Assembly (NCBI RefSeq): GCF_004153455.1
Contig: NZ_SDQE01000014.1
Span: 1-64,000, forward strand
From: Allopusillimonas ginsengisoli
GTDB taxonomy: Bacteria > Pseudomonadota > Gammaproteobacteria > Burkholderiales > Burkholderiaceae_B
Length of the DNA stretch: 64,000 nt
Direction: 5' to 3'
Below are positions 51,627-60,760 of this stretch, one piece after another. The notes beneath the pieces are model-generated. The model saw only the letters and a program-made list of their open reading frames with translations, did not search any database and was not told the DNA's origin. The position numbers were made by a program, and so were the translations under genes. The stretch's first letter is position 1, and each line of letters opens with the position of its first letter.

Positions 51627-52204
51627 ATACACTCACGCTCGACCAGCACGGCTGGCTCAAACCCCGCCGCCGCGTCACGCATCAGCCCTCCCCCAACCAC
51701 GATGCCCGACCGCCTGGCGATGAGCCCACCCTTCTCGTTCTGCACAACATCAGCCTGCCACCGGGCATCTTCGGCGGCACCGAAGTCGCGGACCTCTTCA
51801 CCAACCGGCTCGACTACAGCCGCCACCCCTGGCTCGAACGCCTGCGCGGGCTTCGTGTTTCCGCGCATTTTTTCGTGCGCCGTGATGGCAGCATCATTCA
51901 ATTCGTGCCCACTACCCTGCGCGCCTGGCACGCGGGTGTGTCCTGCTTTGAGGGCCGCGAGCGCTGCAATGATTTTTCCATCGGCATCGAGCTAGAGGGC
52001 ACCGACACGCTACCCTATACGAACGACCAGTACGACACCCTGGCCATCCTGGCGCCCGCGCTGCGCGCCCGCCACCCTCTGCGTGCTGTGCGCGGCCACG
52101 AGCATATTGCCCCAGGCCGCAAAACCGATCCCGGCCCTGCCTTTGACTGGCACCGATTCGGCCGCGACACAGGCTGGGCCAGGCGACTGATGCCAGCCTA
52201 TTGA
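51623..52204 (+). CDS. ampD: 1,6-anhydro-N-acetylmuramoyl-L-alanine amidase
   Basis: 193 residues. Zinc ligands are visible in L-H-N-I-S-L-P-P near residue 35, H-E-H-I-A-P-G-R-K-T-D-P-G-P-A-F-D near residue 150. Removes peptides from recycled anhydro-muropeptides in the cytoplasm, influencing beta-lactamase induction. Start is TTG 51623, overlapping the preceding TGA; no later start would preserve the domain. Confidence 0.95.
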   Translation: MNTLTLDQHGWLKPRRRVTHQPSPNHDARPPGDEPTLLVLHNISLPPGIFGGTEVADLFTNRLDYSRHPWLERLRGLRVSAHFFVRRDGSIIQFVPTTLRAWHAGVSCFEGRERCNDFSIGIELEGTDTLPYTNDQYDTLAILAPALRARHPLRAVRGHEHIAPGRKTDPGPAFDWHRFGRDTGWARRLMPAY

Positions 52205-52278
52205 GCGAGGTAGCGCCCTGCTGTGTTCGCGCACCCCGCCAAGGCGGGCATGACGCAGGCCTCGATAACGTAGGTCGC

Positions 52279-52321
52279 AAAAAACAGCGATCCCCACGCA
52301 GCACATGGCTGGGTGGGGATC
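52279..52321 (-). terminator. Intrinsic terminator of htpG
   Basis: On the minus strand GATCCCCAC (52321-52313) and GTGGGGATC (52297-52289) form a 9-bp stem with a 15-nt loop, followed by GCTG and six T residues. Confidence 0.82.
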
Positions 52322-52341
52322 AATTCAATCAATTAAGCACA

Positions 52342-54252
52342 TCAGGCCTGTTTGAGCAGCAGCGCATTGACCCGCTTCACAAAACTCGCCGGATCCGCCA
52401 GGCTTGCGCCTTCTGCCAGCATCGCCTGATCCAGCAACAATAGCGACCACTCGCCAAACTCAGCATCGTCTGCATCCTTGATACGCGCCAACAGCGCATG
52501 CTCCGGATTGATTTCCAGGATGGGTTTGACTTCCGGCGCCTCCTGGCCAGCCGCCTGCAGCATGCGCAGCAAGTGCGGGCTGAGCTCATGCTCGTCCACC
52601 ACCACGCAAGCCGGCGAATCCACCAGACGGCCCGTCACGCGAACCTCTTTCACCTTATCGCCCAAGGATGCCTTCAAGCGCTCGACCAGCGGCTTGAAAT
52701 GCTCTGCGACTTCGGCCTGATGCTTTTTTTCTTCCTCATCAGACAGTGTGTCCAGATCCAGCCCGCCCTTGGCAATCGACACCAGCGACTTGCCGTCAAA
52801 ATCGCGCAAATACGACAGCATCCACTCGTCGACGCGATCAGACAACAGCAGAACCTCCAGCCCCTTCTTGCGGAAAATCTCCAGATGCGGGCTATTGCTG
52901 GCCGCCGCGAACGAATCCGCGCTCACATAGTAGATCTTGTCTTGCCCTTCTTTCATGCGGGACACATAATCAGCCAGCGACACCGTTTGAGCGGAGCCCT
53001 CGCCCTGTGTCGAGGCAAACCGCAGCAGCTTGGCAATACGCTCCTTGTTGGCCGCATCCTCGCCCACGCCTTCCTTGATCACCTGACCAAACTGATCCCA
53101 GAACGCAGCGTAGTCCTCGGCTTTGTTCTCGGCCATGTCTTCCAGCAACGACAGCACCCGCTTGGCCGAACCCTCGCGAATCGCACGCACATCGCGGCTT
53201 TCTTGAAGAATTTCACGGGAAACGTTCAGCGGCAAGTCTGCGGAATCAATGACTCCGCGCACAAAACGCAGATACATCGGCAGCAACTGCTCTGCATCGT
53301 CCATGATGAAAACGCGCTTTACGTAAAGCTTGACGCCACGGCGACCCTCGCGATCCCACAGATCCATGGGCGCGCGCTTGGGAATGTACAACAGTTGCGT
53401 GTACTCGCTGCGGCCCTCGACCCGATTGTGCGTCCACACCAGCGGATCGTCGAAATCGTGCGCGACGTGCTTGTAGAACTCCTTGTACTGCTCATCGGTA
53501 ATGTCAGACTTGGAACGCGTCCACAAGGCATTGGCCTGGTTGACGGTTTCCCACTCATTCGTCTTGATCTGCTGCGATTTTTCGCTGTCCCATTCTTCTT
53601 TGCGCATCTGAATAGGCAGAGAAATATGGTCTGAATAGCGACGCAGCACCTCGCGCAGGCGCCAGCCATCCAGGAAATCATCCTCGCCGTCACGCAGATA
53701 CAGCGTAACCGAGGTGCCTCGATCCGCCTTCTCGACCGTGGTGACGGAGAATTCGCCTTCGCCGTCCGATTCCCACAAGATGGCGTCTGTTTCCGCCACC
53801 CCGGCTCTGCGGCTCAACACCGACACTTTCTTGGCAACAATGAACGACGAATAAAAGCCCACCCCGAACTGGCCAATCAGCTGCGCATCCTTCTGCTTGT
53901 CGCCGGTGAGCTGAGAAAAGAATTCCTTGGTGCCCGAGCGCGCAATCGTACCCAGATTGGCCACCGCCTCTTCGCGCGACATCCCGATGCCGTTGTCCGA
54001 AATCGTTACCGTACGCTGATCCTTGTCGAACTCCACCCGAATGCGGAGATCCGTATCACCCTGAAAAAGATCCGGATTATCAATCGCTTCGAAGCGAAGC
54101 TTGTCGCAGGCATCCGACGCATTCGACACCAGCTCGCGCAGGAAAATCTCCTTGTTGCTGTACAGCGAGTGAATCATCAGGTGCAGCAATTGCTTGACTT
54201 CCGCCTGGAAGCCCAACGTTTCTGAGGCAGATTGTGTATCGGTTTGAGTCAT
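52342..54252 (-). CDS. htpG: Chaperone HtpG (Hsp90)
   Basis: 636 residues. GHKL ATPase motifs: E-L-V-S-N-A-S-D-A near residue 40, D-N-G-I-G-M near 88 and G-Q-F-G-V-G-F-Y-S near 125, followed by the Hsp90 middle and C-terminal dimerisation domains. ATG 54252 (M-T-Q-T-D-T-Q-S) is canonical; the frame extends to 54327 without conserved residues. Driven by a sigma-32-like promoter with a hairpin leader. Confidence 0.97.
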   Translation of the reverse strand: MTQTDTQSASETLGFQAEVKQLLHLMIHSLYSNKEIFLRELVSNASDACDKLRFEAIDNPDLFQGDTDLRIRVEFDKDQRTVTISDNGIGMSREEAVANLGTIARSGTKEFFSQLTGDKQKDAQLIGQFGVGFYSSFIVAKKVSVLSRRAGVAETDAILWESDGEGEFSVTTVEKADRGTSVTLYLRDGEDDFLDGWRLREVLRRYSDHISLPIQMRKEEWDSEKSQQIKTNEWETVNQANALWTRSKSDITDEQYKEFYKHVAHDFDDPLVWTHNRVEGRSEYTQLLYIPKRAPMDLWDREGRRGVKLYVKRVFIMDDAEQLLPMYLRFVRGVIDSADLPLNVSREILQESRDVRAIREGSAKRVLSLLEDMAENKAEDYAAFWDQFGQVIKEGVGEDAANKERIAKLLRFASTQGEGSAQTVSLADYVSRMKEGQDKIYYVSADSFAAASNSPHLEIFRKKGLEVLLLSDRVDEWMLSYLRDFDGKSLVSIAKGGLDLDTLSDEEEKKHQAEVAEHFKPLVERLKASLGDKVKEVRVTGRLVDSPACVVVDEHELSPHLLRMLQAAGQEAPEVKPILEINPEHALLARIKDADDAEFGEWSLLLLDQAMLAEGASLADPASFVKRVNALLLKQA

Positions 54253-54275
54253 GTGGCAGTCCGAAATAAACAAGA

Positions 54276-54314
54276 CAAAAAGGAAAAGACATCGGCCCTG
54301 AGGTTGGGCCGATG
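54276..54314 (-). promoter_or_regulatory. Terminator-like hairpin in the htpG leader
   Basis: In the minus-strand transcript, CATCGGCCC and GGGCCGATG (54314-54306 and 54298-54290) form a 9-bp stem around 7 nt, then UCUUUUCCUUUUUG. It lies between the promoter and the htpG ATG, about 38 nt before it. This could attenuate, or stabilise and gate the heat-shock message. Confidence 0.65.
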
Positions 54315-54349
54315 CTACCGCGACCATTGCCGCGGACGACTATCCTGCT

Positions 54350-54378
54350 ACATGGGGCCACCTGCCGGCGATTTCAAG
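54350..54378 (-). promoter_or_regulatory. Sigma-32 heat-shock promoter of htpG
   Basis: Minus strand: CTTGAA (54378-54373), 15 nt, CCCCATGT (54357-54350). This closely follows the heat-shock consensus CTTGAA and CCCCATNT, about 95 nt upstream of the htpG start. Confidence 0.85.
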
Positions 54379-54503
54379 CGGTAGAAGTGCGGGGGCAGTC
54401 TTTTTTTAGCCTGATGACCCACGCACCCGGTGCCAGTCGGCCCTTTCCGCCGAGCTTTCGCCTGGGAACAAGCTTTTTAGTCTCGCGAACGCACGCGATT
54501 GGC

Positions 54504-55475
54504 TTACATCTGTAAGTTGGCCGCCTTAACAATCTCGCCCCAACGCTGGTATTCGGATGCGGACAACTGCCCAAGCGCTTCCGACGTCGAGCCCTCTGGA
54601 CTGAAGCCGGCATTCTCCAGCACCGTTTTCACCTCATCCGAGGCCAAGGCCTCGCCGAATGCCTGGTTGAGCTTGCTCACGGCATCGGCAGACATACCCG
54701 CCGGCCCGTATAAAGCAAACCACGGATCCACCGCATACCCCTGCACGCCCGCCTCGGCGATCGTCGGCACATCGGGAAGCTGAGGATTGCGCTTGGCGCC
54801 CGCTACCGCCAGCGCCTTCAGCTTGCCCGCCTTGATATGAGGCAGCGACGCAGGCAGATTATCGAACATCACCTGAATCTGCCCGCCCATCATGTCTGTC
54901 AGCGCTGGCGCGCTACCTTTGTAGGCGACATGCTCCAGATTCGTACCCGTCATCTGCCCAAACAGCACGCCCGCCAGATGCATGGAAGTGCCTGTACCCG
55001 CCGCGCCGTAGATCAAGCCGGGATGCTGCTTGGCATACGCCACAAACTCCTGCACGTTATTGACCGGCACGGAAGGATTCACCTCCAGCACAATCGTTGA
55101 CGTACCCAGCATCACAATCGGCGTGAAGTCCTTGGTAGGATCGAACTTCATCTCCTTATACAGATGTGGATTCACCGCATTCGTCGAGATCGCCCCCATC
55201 CCTACCGTGTAGCCATCCGGCTTGGCCTGCGCCACTTCAGCCATCCCGATGTTGCCGCCCGCACCGGGCTTGTTCTGCACAATGACCGGCTGGCCCAATT
55301 CCTCTGACACCTTCTTGCCCACGGTGCGGGCCACCAGATCCGTTGTCCCGCCTGGGGCGTAGGGGACAATAAACTTGACGGGCTCTGTCGGAAACGTCGC
55401 GGCCAGCGCGGGACCTGCCAGGGCCGAAAGGGTCAGGGTGAGGAGGGTGAGCGGAATTGTCTTGGGAATAGCCAT
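54504..55475 (-). CDS. Bug/TctC-family periplasmic solute receptor
   Basis: 323 residues. Signal peptide L-T-L-L-T-L-T-L-S-A-L-A, cleaved after A-L-A. Family signatures V-K-F-I-V-P-Y-A-P-G-G-T-T-D and N-K-P-G-A-G-G-N-I-G. An orphan receptor without TctAB nearby; the ligand is unknown. An 8-bp inverted repeat GGGATGTC/GACATCCC (55476-55510) sits right before its ATG and could be a leader structure or operator. Confidence 0.9.
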   Translation of the reverse strand: MAIPKTIPLTLLTLTLSALAGPALAATFPTEPVKFIVPYAPGGTTDLVARTVGKKVSEELGQPVIVQNKPGAGGNIGMAEVAQAKPDGYTVGMGAISTNAVNPHLYKEMKFDPTKDFTPIVMLGTSTIVLEVNPSVPVNNVQEFVAYAKQHPGLIYGAAGTGTSMHLAGVLFGQMTGTNLEHVAYKGSAPALTDMMGGQIQVMFDNLPASLPHIKAGKLKALAVAGAKRNPQLPDVPTIAEAGVQGYAVDPWFALYGPAGMSADAVSKLNQAFGEALASDEVKTVLENAGFSPEGSTSEALGQLSASEYQRWGEIVKAANLQM

Positions 55476-55558
55476 GGGATGTCTCCTGTCATGTTGATGT
55501 CAGACATCCCGGATATTACCGAATATGCGCGTCAAGACGCCAGACGGCGCTGAGCATA

Positions 55559-56572
55559 TCATGCTGTGCGGCGTCGTATTATCTCGTAACCCACATCTAT
55601 CTTCTGCATTTCTTTCTGATCATAGTCGTCGTGGTTCAGAATAAGCTGGGCTGCCAGCTCACCGATCTCGAACCCGGGGATTCGAACCGTCGTCAAACCT
55701 ACACCGAATTCATTGGCAAACTCAAAATCACCGAAGCCTGCGATGGCAATGTCGTCCGGCACCTTCAAGCCTCTGCGCTGCGCCTCGCTGAGCGCCCCAA
55801 GTGCCAATGTATCGCTTGCGCAAAATACCGCATCGGTATCCGGCCACTGCTCGATCAGTGCTGCGAATTCCTGGGCACCGCGCTCCGAATTATTCGGCCC
55901 CTTCTTTGTGTCTGCAATTTTGCGAAAAACACCACTGCCAAACTCGCGGCATGCTGCCTGATAGCCGATGAATCGCTGCCGCGAGCGAATACTGGTCTTG
56001 GAGTTTCCAACAAACCCCACGCGCCGATACGACAGCTCGTGCAAAAAACGCACCATCGCGAAGCCCGCGTCATGATTCGAAAACCCGACCGCATGATGCT
56101 GCGCAACCTTTGGCAACTCCCAAACCTCGACTACGGGTATGCCGCAGCCTTGCAATAAAGCGTCTGCTTCGCGGGTATGGTGAGTACTGGTCAGCACCAG
56201 CCCAGCCGGTCTGCGTCTAAGCATGGTGGCGATGAAGTCCTCTTCCTTCCCGCTCGAATAATCCGTGCATGCAAACAAAAGCTGGTGATTCGCCGCCCGC
56301 AACCTCGTGGACAGGCCATCGATGGTGGACGTGAAAGCTGAGCCGGTCAAGGTGGGAATAAGCGCTGCCACGGACCGATTTTGCCGCGATGATAAGTCAC
56401 CTGCGCCTTCATTCGGTACATATCCCAACCGGTCGATAACCGCCTGGATTTTCGCCCTTGTTTCGGCCGCGACTTTCTCGGGCGTGCGAATGACACGGGA
56501 AACAGTGATGGTGGATACTCGCGCTTCCTGGGCAACCTCGGCCATCGTGACCCAGCGTCTATGCTCCCTCAT
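55559..56572 (-). CDS. LacI/GalR-family transcriptional repressor
   Basis: 337 residues. N-terminal helix-turn-helix (T-M-A-E-V-A-Q-E-A-R-V-S-T-I-T-V-S-R-V-I, about 9-28) with hinge, then a periplasmic-binding-like sugar domain (about 65-335). Resembles gluconate-type GntR repressors. It is divergent from the enolase-superfamily gene, and an 18-bp LacI operator lies in the gap, so it should repress the 56.7-63 kb cluster. Confidence 0.92.
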   Translation of the reverse strand: MREHRRWVTMAEVAQEARVSTITVSRVIRTPEKVAAETRAKIQAVIDRLGYVPNEGAGDLSSRQNRSVAALIPTLTGSAFTSTIDGLSTRLRAANHQLLFACTDYSSGKEEDFIATMLRRRPAGLVLTSTHHTREADALLQGCGIPVVEVWELPKVAQHHAVGFSNHDAGFAMVRFLHELSYRRVGFVGNSKTSIRSRQRFIGYQAACREFGSGVFRKIADTKKGPNNSERGAQEFAALIEQWPDTDAVFCASDTLALGALSEAQRRGLKVPDDIAIAGFGDFEFANEFGVGLTTVRIPGFEIGELAAQLILNHDDYDQKEMQKIDVGYEIIRRRTA

Positions 56573-56650
56573 ATTGTTCTTAGCTCAATGGTGGTTCGTA
56601 TATTTGCCATGATACCTGCCTGACCTGTTTTCGAATCATGCTATTATGCA

Positions 56651-56693
56651 TTGACATTCTTGTTTTTCGTCTGTTAATGTTAACGATAACATT
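56651..56693 (+). promoter_or_regulatory. Promoter and LacI-type operator of the sugar-acid cluster
   Basis: TTGACA (56651-56656) is followed after 17-18 nt by a weak -10 that overlaps AATGTTAACGATAACATT (56676-56693). This is an 18-bp near-perfect palindrome (8 of 9 pairs) with the central CG typical of LacI/GalR operators. Repressor bound there would block RNA polymerase. Confidence 0.75.
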
Positions 56694-56733
56694 TTAACAA
56701 AGAACTTCGCTCAGACGAACAACAGGAGACAAC

Positions 56734-57897
56734 ATGAAGATCACGAAGGTCGATGCGATCCACGCTGGCCAGTTTTTATTCGTCAGAGTCGAAACCGACT
56801 CCGGTATTCATGGCGTTGGGGAAGCAGGAGCCTGGGGGCATATCGAAGCATCGAAGACTGCCGTCGAAAAATTTGCTACCTACCTCGTTGGAAAAGACCC
56901 CTTCCCGATCGAGCACCACTGGAATGTGATGCATCGGTACTCCTATTTTCAGGGACATGCCATCAACGGCGCCATTGCCGCTATTGATATCGCCTTGTGG
57001 GACATCAAGGGCAAGGCGCTCAATGTACCCGTATATGAACTGCTGGGCGGTGCCACGCGAAAAAGCGCCCGCGTCTATGGCCATGTCTACGAAAAAACCA
57101 TCGAAGGCGTAATCCGCGAACTCAAAACCCGGAAAGAACAGGGATTCACCGCAGTCGGACACATCAATCCTTTTCTCGATGAGGGTGAAGATCAGGTTTA
57201 CTTCAAGCCGCACATCGCAAAAATGCGCGATGCCATCGACAACGTCGGTCGCATGCGCGAGGCTGCCGGCCACAAAATGGATCTTTGCATTGAAATCCAT
57301 CGCCGCCTGACCCCGGCCGAGGCTATCGTCTTTGCCCAGGGCATCGAACAGTTTCATCCAATGTTCATCGAAGATCCGATGCGGTATGAAGATGCTGCCT
57401 CCATGGCGCGCATTGCAGACAAAATCCGCATTCCGATTGCGACCGGCGAACGCTTCACGAATATCTATGAATTTCAGGCACTGCTCAGCCGCAATGCCGT
57501 TGAATATGCCCGCGTTGACCTGTGCCTATGCGGCGGCATCACTGGTGGCCGCAAAGTAGCTGCCATGGCTGAGGCACATAACGTGATGGTGGTACCCCAC
57601 AACCCCTTGTCCCCCATAGGCCTGGCCGCATGCCTGCAGCTAGACGCGGCCATTCCGAACTTTGCGTTGCAGGAATATTCAACCGGCTTCGAAGCCAATG
57701 TGATGGTCTCTCAGACACAGCATCTGGGAAGCGATGTCGTGGACCACGTTCCGCTTCCCGAGAATGGCTTTGTGCAGATTCCATCCACGCCAGGCATTGG
57801 CATTGATCTTATCGAGGATCCAGTTTCCGTGCGCCCGCCACTGAGCAAGCCCGTGCTGATGCGCATGCACAAAGACGGTTCACCCGTCGATCAGTAA
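56734..57897 (+). CDS. Enolase-superfamily sugar-acid dehydratase (galactonate/mannonate type)
   Basis: 387 residues. A mandelate-racemase/muconate-cycloisomerase fold. Metal-ligand region C-I-E-I-H-R-R near residue 190, E-D-P-M near 213, G-E-R near 240 and the P-H-N-P-L-S-P-I loop near 288. This loop resembles galactonate dehydratase (P-H-C-P-L-G-P-I), so an aldonic acid is the likely substrate. AGGAG lies 7 nt before the ATG. First gene of the LacI-controlled cluster. Confidence 0.88.
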   Translation: MKITKVDAIHAGQFLFVRVETDSGIHGVGEAGAWGHIEASKTAVEKFATYLVGKDPFPIEHHWNVMHRYSYFQGHAINGAIAAIDIALWDIKGKALNVPVYELLGGATRKSARVYGHVYEKTIEGVIRELKTRKEQGFTAVGHINPFLDEGEDQVYFKPHIAKMRDAIDNVGRMREAAGHKMDLCIEIHRRLTPAEAIVFAQGIEQFHPMFIEDPMRYEDAASMARIADKIRIPIATGERFTNIYEFQALLSRNAVEYARVDLCLCGGITGGRKVAAMAEAHNVMVVPHNPLSPIGLAACLQLDAAIPNFALQEYSTGFEANVMVSQTQHLGSDVVDHVPLPENGFVQIPSTPGIGIDLIEDPVSVRPPLSKPVLMRMHKDGSPVDQ

Positions 57898-57912
57898 GCC
57901 TCCTGAGACGCA

Positions 57913-57931
57913 GCGGCGGCCTCCCCGCCGC
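57913..57931 (+). promoter_or_regulatory. Hairpin between dehydratase and permease genes
   Basis: GCGGCGG (57913-57919) and CCGCCGC (57925-57931) pair around 5 nt, 15 nt after the dehydratase stop. No T-tract follows, so it probably stabilises or partially attenuates rather than terminates. Confidence 0.45.
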
Positions 57932-58006
57932 CCGCCTGGAAACTCTCGTTGAAAAATGTATGGCCTTCCTACGGCCACGTATACCGAAATACGACTAAGG
58001 CACTGA

Positions 58007-59713
58007 ATGTATAACCACAGCACTCGACTATCAGCTTATCGGGTTATATGGACGCTATTGCTATTGTCCATACTGGGATTCCTGATTATTTACCCGATCT
58101 TCATGCTGGGCGTGGGCGCCGTTTCCACTGGCGGCCCCACCGCTTCGGAAGGACAAATCAGCTTTAACGCCTTCTTGCAGGTCGTTCACGACCCCAACGT
58201 GCTGCGCGTGACATGGAATACCCTTGTTGTCTGCGCCGGAGGAACTATTATTGCCGTCATAGTCGGCCTGTTCTTTTCCTGGGTTACTGCGCGCACCAAT
58301 ACCCCTTTTGCCAAGGTCATTGAAGCGGTCAGCATCATGCCGCTGCTTATCCCGCCACTCGTGGCCGGGGTCGCGTGGTCCATATTGGGGTCGCCGCAGA
58401 CTGGACTGCTCAATGTCCTGCTCTCCGGACTTGGGGTAGACGCTAAATTCAATTTTTACACCCCGACCGGCATCATTATTATTTTCGGGATTTATTACGC
58501 CCCTTACGTGTACATGTTCACCGCCTCGGCCATGAAGAACATGGACCCCTCGCTCGAGGAAGCGGCGGCAATTTCGGGCGTATCCACATTCAAGACGATT
58601 TTTCAGATCACGCTGCCGCTCATTCTGCCCGCCATTATCGCCGGCTCCATGCTGTCTTTCGTCGTGATGCTAGGCATATATGGTATACCTGCAACACTCG
58701 GAACGCCGGAACGCTATACAGTCCTGACGACCTATATCTACGAACTGCTCTCGAGCGCCCCGGCAGACTACAACCGCGCAGCAGCCACCTCCCTGATTCT
58801 CATCCTGGTCACTGCGTTGGCAGTCATCGCCCAGCAACAGGTACTGAAAGGGAAATCCTTCGTCACCGTTGCGGGAAAAGCGTTCAAGCCCCGCCGCATT
58901 GATCTGGGCGGATGGCGATATGTCACCTTTATCGTGGCCGTCATCTATCTGTTCATCGCCGTCGTGCTGCCCATGGGCGCCCTCCTTATCGGTTCCTTGC
59001 GAAAGTTCCTCTATCTGCCCAACGCGGCCGCTGTGTTTGACATGTCGGCCTACTCCCTGGGACATTTCCAGCGGCTATTCTCAAACAGCCTGACCACCCT
59101 GTCACTGGTCAATACCTTGAAAATAGGCGTGACCACAGCCATTGCGGGCGGCTTCCTGTCCTTTGCGCTGGCCTATACGATCTACCGCACCCGCCTGCCT
59201 TTCCGACGGCTGATCGACATCATTTCAACGCTGCCCATCGCCATACCGGGGCTCGTCATCGGCGTGGCTTATATCTGGGCATGGATATCCCTGCCGGGCG
59301 GAATCTATGGCTCCATCTGGATACTATCCCTGGCATTTGTCGCGCGATTCATACCCGATACCGTCAAATCGCTCTCCACATCATTGCTGCAGGTGCATAG
59401 CGAACTTGAGGAAGCCTCGTTGATCTGCGGCCGCGGCCGCCTCTACACCATCAAGAAAATCATCCTGCCGCTCATCGCCCCCGGGCTCATATCGTCCATG
59501 AGCCTGCTGTTCATCCTGGCCATACGAGAACTGGGCTCTTCCCTGTTCCTGTACTCGAGCAAGAGCCTTCCCATGTCAGTCCTGCTTGTCAATCTATACG
59601 AAGGAGGAGATTTCGGTGTCACCGCAGCATTCAGCGTAGTCCAAACCGCAATACTCGTCGTTGTGGTCCTGTTCACCACATGGCTGGGCAGAACAATGAG
59701 TATCGCCAAATAA
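58007..59713 (+). CDS. ABC transporter permease, fused two-domain (FbpB type)
   Basis: 568 residues with two MetI-type permease domains, each carrying the EAA loop (E-E-A-A-A-I-S-G-V near residue 185; E-E-A-S-L-I-C-G-R-G near 468). The two halves give about 12 spans. FbpB-type permeases carry ferric iron or phosphonates, yet the flanking genes and LacI control point to an organic acid here. Confidence 0.9.
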   Translation: MYNHSTRLSAYRVIWTLLLLSILGFLIIYPIFMLGVGAVSTGGPTASEGQISFNAFLQVVHDPNVLRVTWNTLVVCAGGTIIAVIVGLFFSWVTARTNTPFAKVIEAVSIMPLLIPPLVAGVAWSILGSPQTGLLNVLLSGLGVDAKFNFYTPTGIIIIFGIYYAPYVYMFTASAMKNMDPSLEEAAAISGVSTFKTIFQITLPLILPAIIAGSMLSFVVMLGIYGIPATLGTPERYTVLTTYIYELLSSAPADYNRAAATSLILILVTALAVIAQQQVLKGKSFVTVAGKAFKPRRIDLGGWRYVTFIVAVIYLFIAVVLPMGALLIGSLRKFLYLPNAAAVFDMSAYSLGHFQRLFSNSLTTLSLVNTLKIGVTTAIAGGFLSFALAYTIYRTRLPFRRLIDIISTLPIAIPGLVIGVAYIWAWISLPGGIYGSIWILSLAFVARFIPDTVKSLSTSLLQVHSELEEASLICGRGRLYTIKKIILPLIAPGLISSMSLLFILAIRELGSSLFLYSSKSLPMSVLLVNLYEGGDFGVTAAFSVVQTAILVVVVLFTTWLGRTMSIAK

Positions 59714-59731
59714 AGGAAAAGGAGAATGGAG

Positions 59732-60751
59732 ATGAATACAACAACTATCAAAATCCGCCACGGCGTCATGCTGGCCATCCTGGCCAGCGTCTTTGCCGCA
59801 ACAGGCAGCCATGCCAGCGGCGACAAGATGCTGCAACAAGCCGCCGAGAAGGAAGGCCAACTGGTCGTCTACACGGCCAACCAACTTGAGTCCGAACAGG
59901 ACCTGGTCGCCCAATTCAACAAGGAATACCCGAACATCAAGGTTGAAATCGTACGTGCTCCCGGTGGCCGACTGGCCACCCGCATCGAAACCGAGGTGGC
60001 CGCCGGAAAGCTGGGCGCCGATGTCATCGATATGTCAGATCGCGGACTGGTCGAAGGTTTCAAACAGGTTTTTGCGGACTACTCGCCGCCCAACGCCGAC
60101 AAATACCCCGATTCGCTGAAGGATATTCCTAACGTCTGGCCCAAGACCGTTTGGGGCTTTGTCATTGCCTATAACGCTGCATCAGGCGTTGAACCACCCA
60201 CCAGTTGGGCAGACCTCACCAAGCAGAAATATCACGGCAAAGTCGCGACGGTAGTCGCCAACTCCGGTGGTTCCACCTGGACGCGCGCGCTCTTTGAACG
60301 CAAGGTTGTCAGCGACGACTACTGGGAAAAACTCGCCGCCAACAAACCTGTGCTGTATCCCAGCGGCGCCCCCGCTGCGAGCGGCATCGTGCGAGGCGAA
60401 GCATTGGTCGGCGGCGTGCAGTCCAATTCGGTCATTCCCATGGTCCGGGAAGGCGCTCCCATCAAGGTCGTTTATCCGAAAGAAGGCATTCCCGTCACGG
60501 CATCGGTCGCGGGCATTGTGAAGGATAGCAAGCACCCCAATGCTGCACGGCTTTTCATGAACTGGGCCTTGTCTGAAAAAGGCCAGTCGGCCTGGGTCAA
60601 GAACGGTGGGGGATTCTCCGTCATGGAAGGCGCACCCCTGCCAGAAGGGGCGGACTCCTCGACCCGTATCTGGATACCAGACAGCAAGGAATACACCACT
60701 TTGCGTAACGACTGGCTTGCGCAATGGAACAAGATTTTCGGGGTTCACTAA
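59732..60751 (+). CDS. ABC transporter substrate-binding protein (FbpA type)
   Basis: About 339 residues. Sec signal peptide (M-L-A-I-L-A-S-V-F-A-A-T-G-S, cleaved after S-H-A). Family 1 motif L-V-V-Y-T-A-N and D-V-I-D-M-S near residue 90. ATG 59732 lies 7 nt after AGGAG; ATG 59726 is too close to it. Lacks the tandem Tyr residues of ferric-binding FbpA as far as can be read, favouring an organic ligand. Confidence 0.85.
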   Translation: MNTTTIKIRHGVMLAILASVFAATGSHASGDKMLQQAAEKEGQLVVYTANQLESEQDLVAQFNKEYPNIKVEIVRAPGGRLATRIETEVAAGKLGADVIDMSDRGLVEGFKQVFADYSPPNADKYPDSLKDIPNVWPKTVWGFVIAYNAASGVEPPTSWADLTKQKYHGKVATVVANSGGSTWTRALFERKVVSDDYWEKLAANKPVLYPSGAPAASGIVRGEALVGGVQSNSVIPMVREGAPIKVVYPKEGIPVTASVAGIVKDSKHPNAARLFMNWALSEKGQSAWVKNGGGFSVMEGAPLPEGADSSTRIWIPDSKEYTTLRNDWLAQWNKIFGVH

Positions 60752-60760
60752 GGTCAACAC

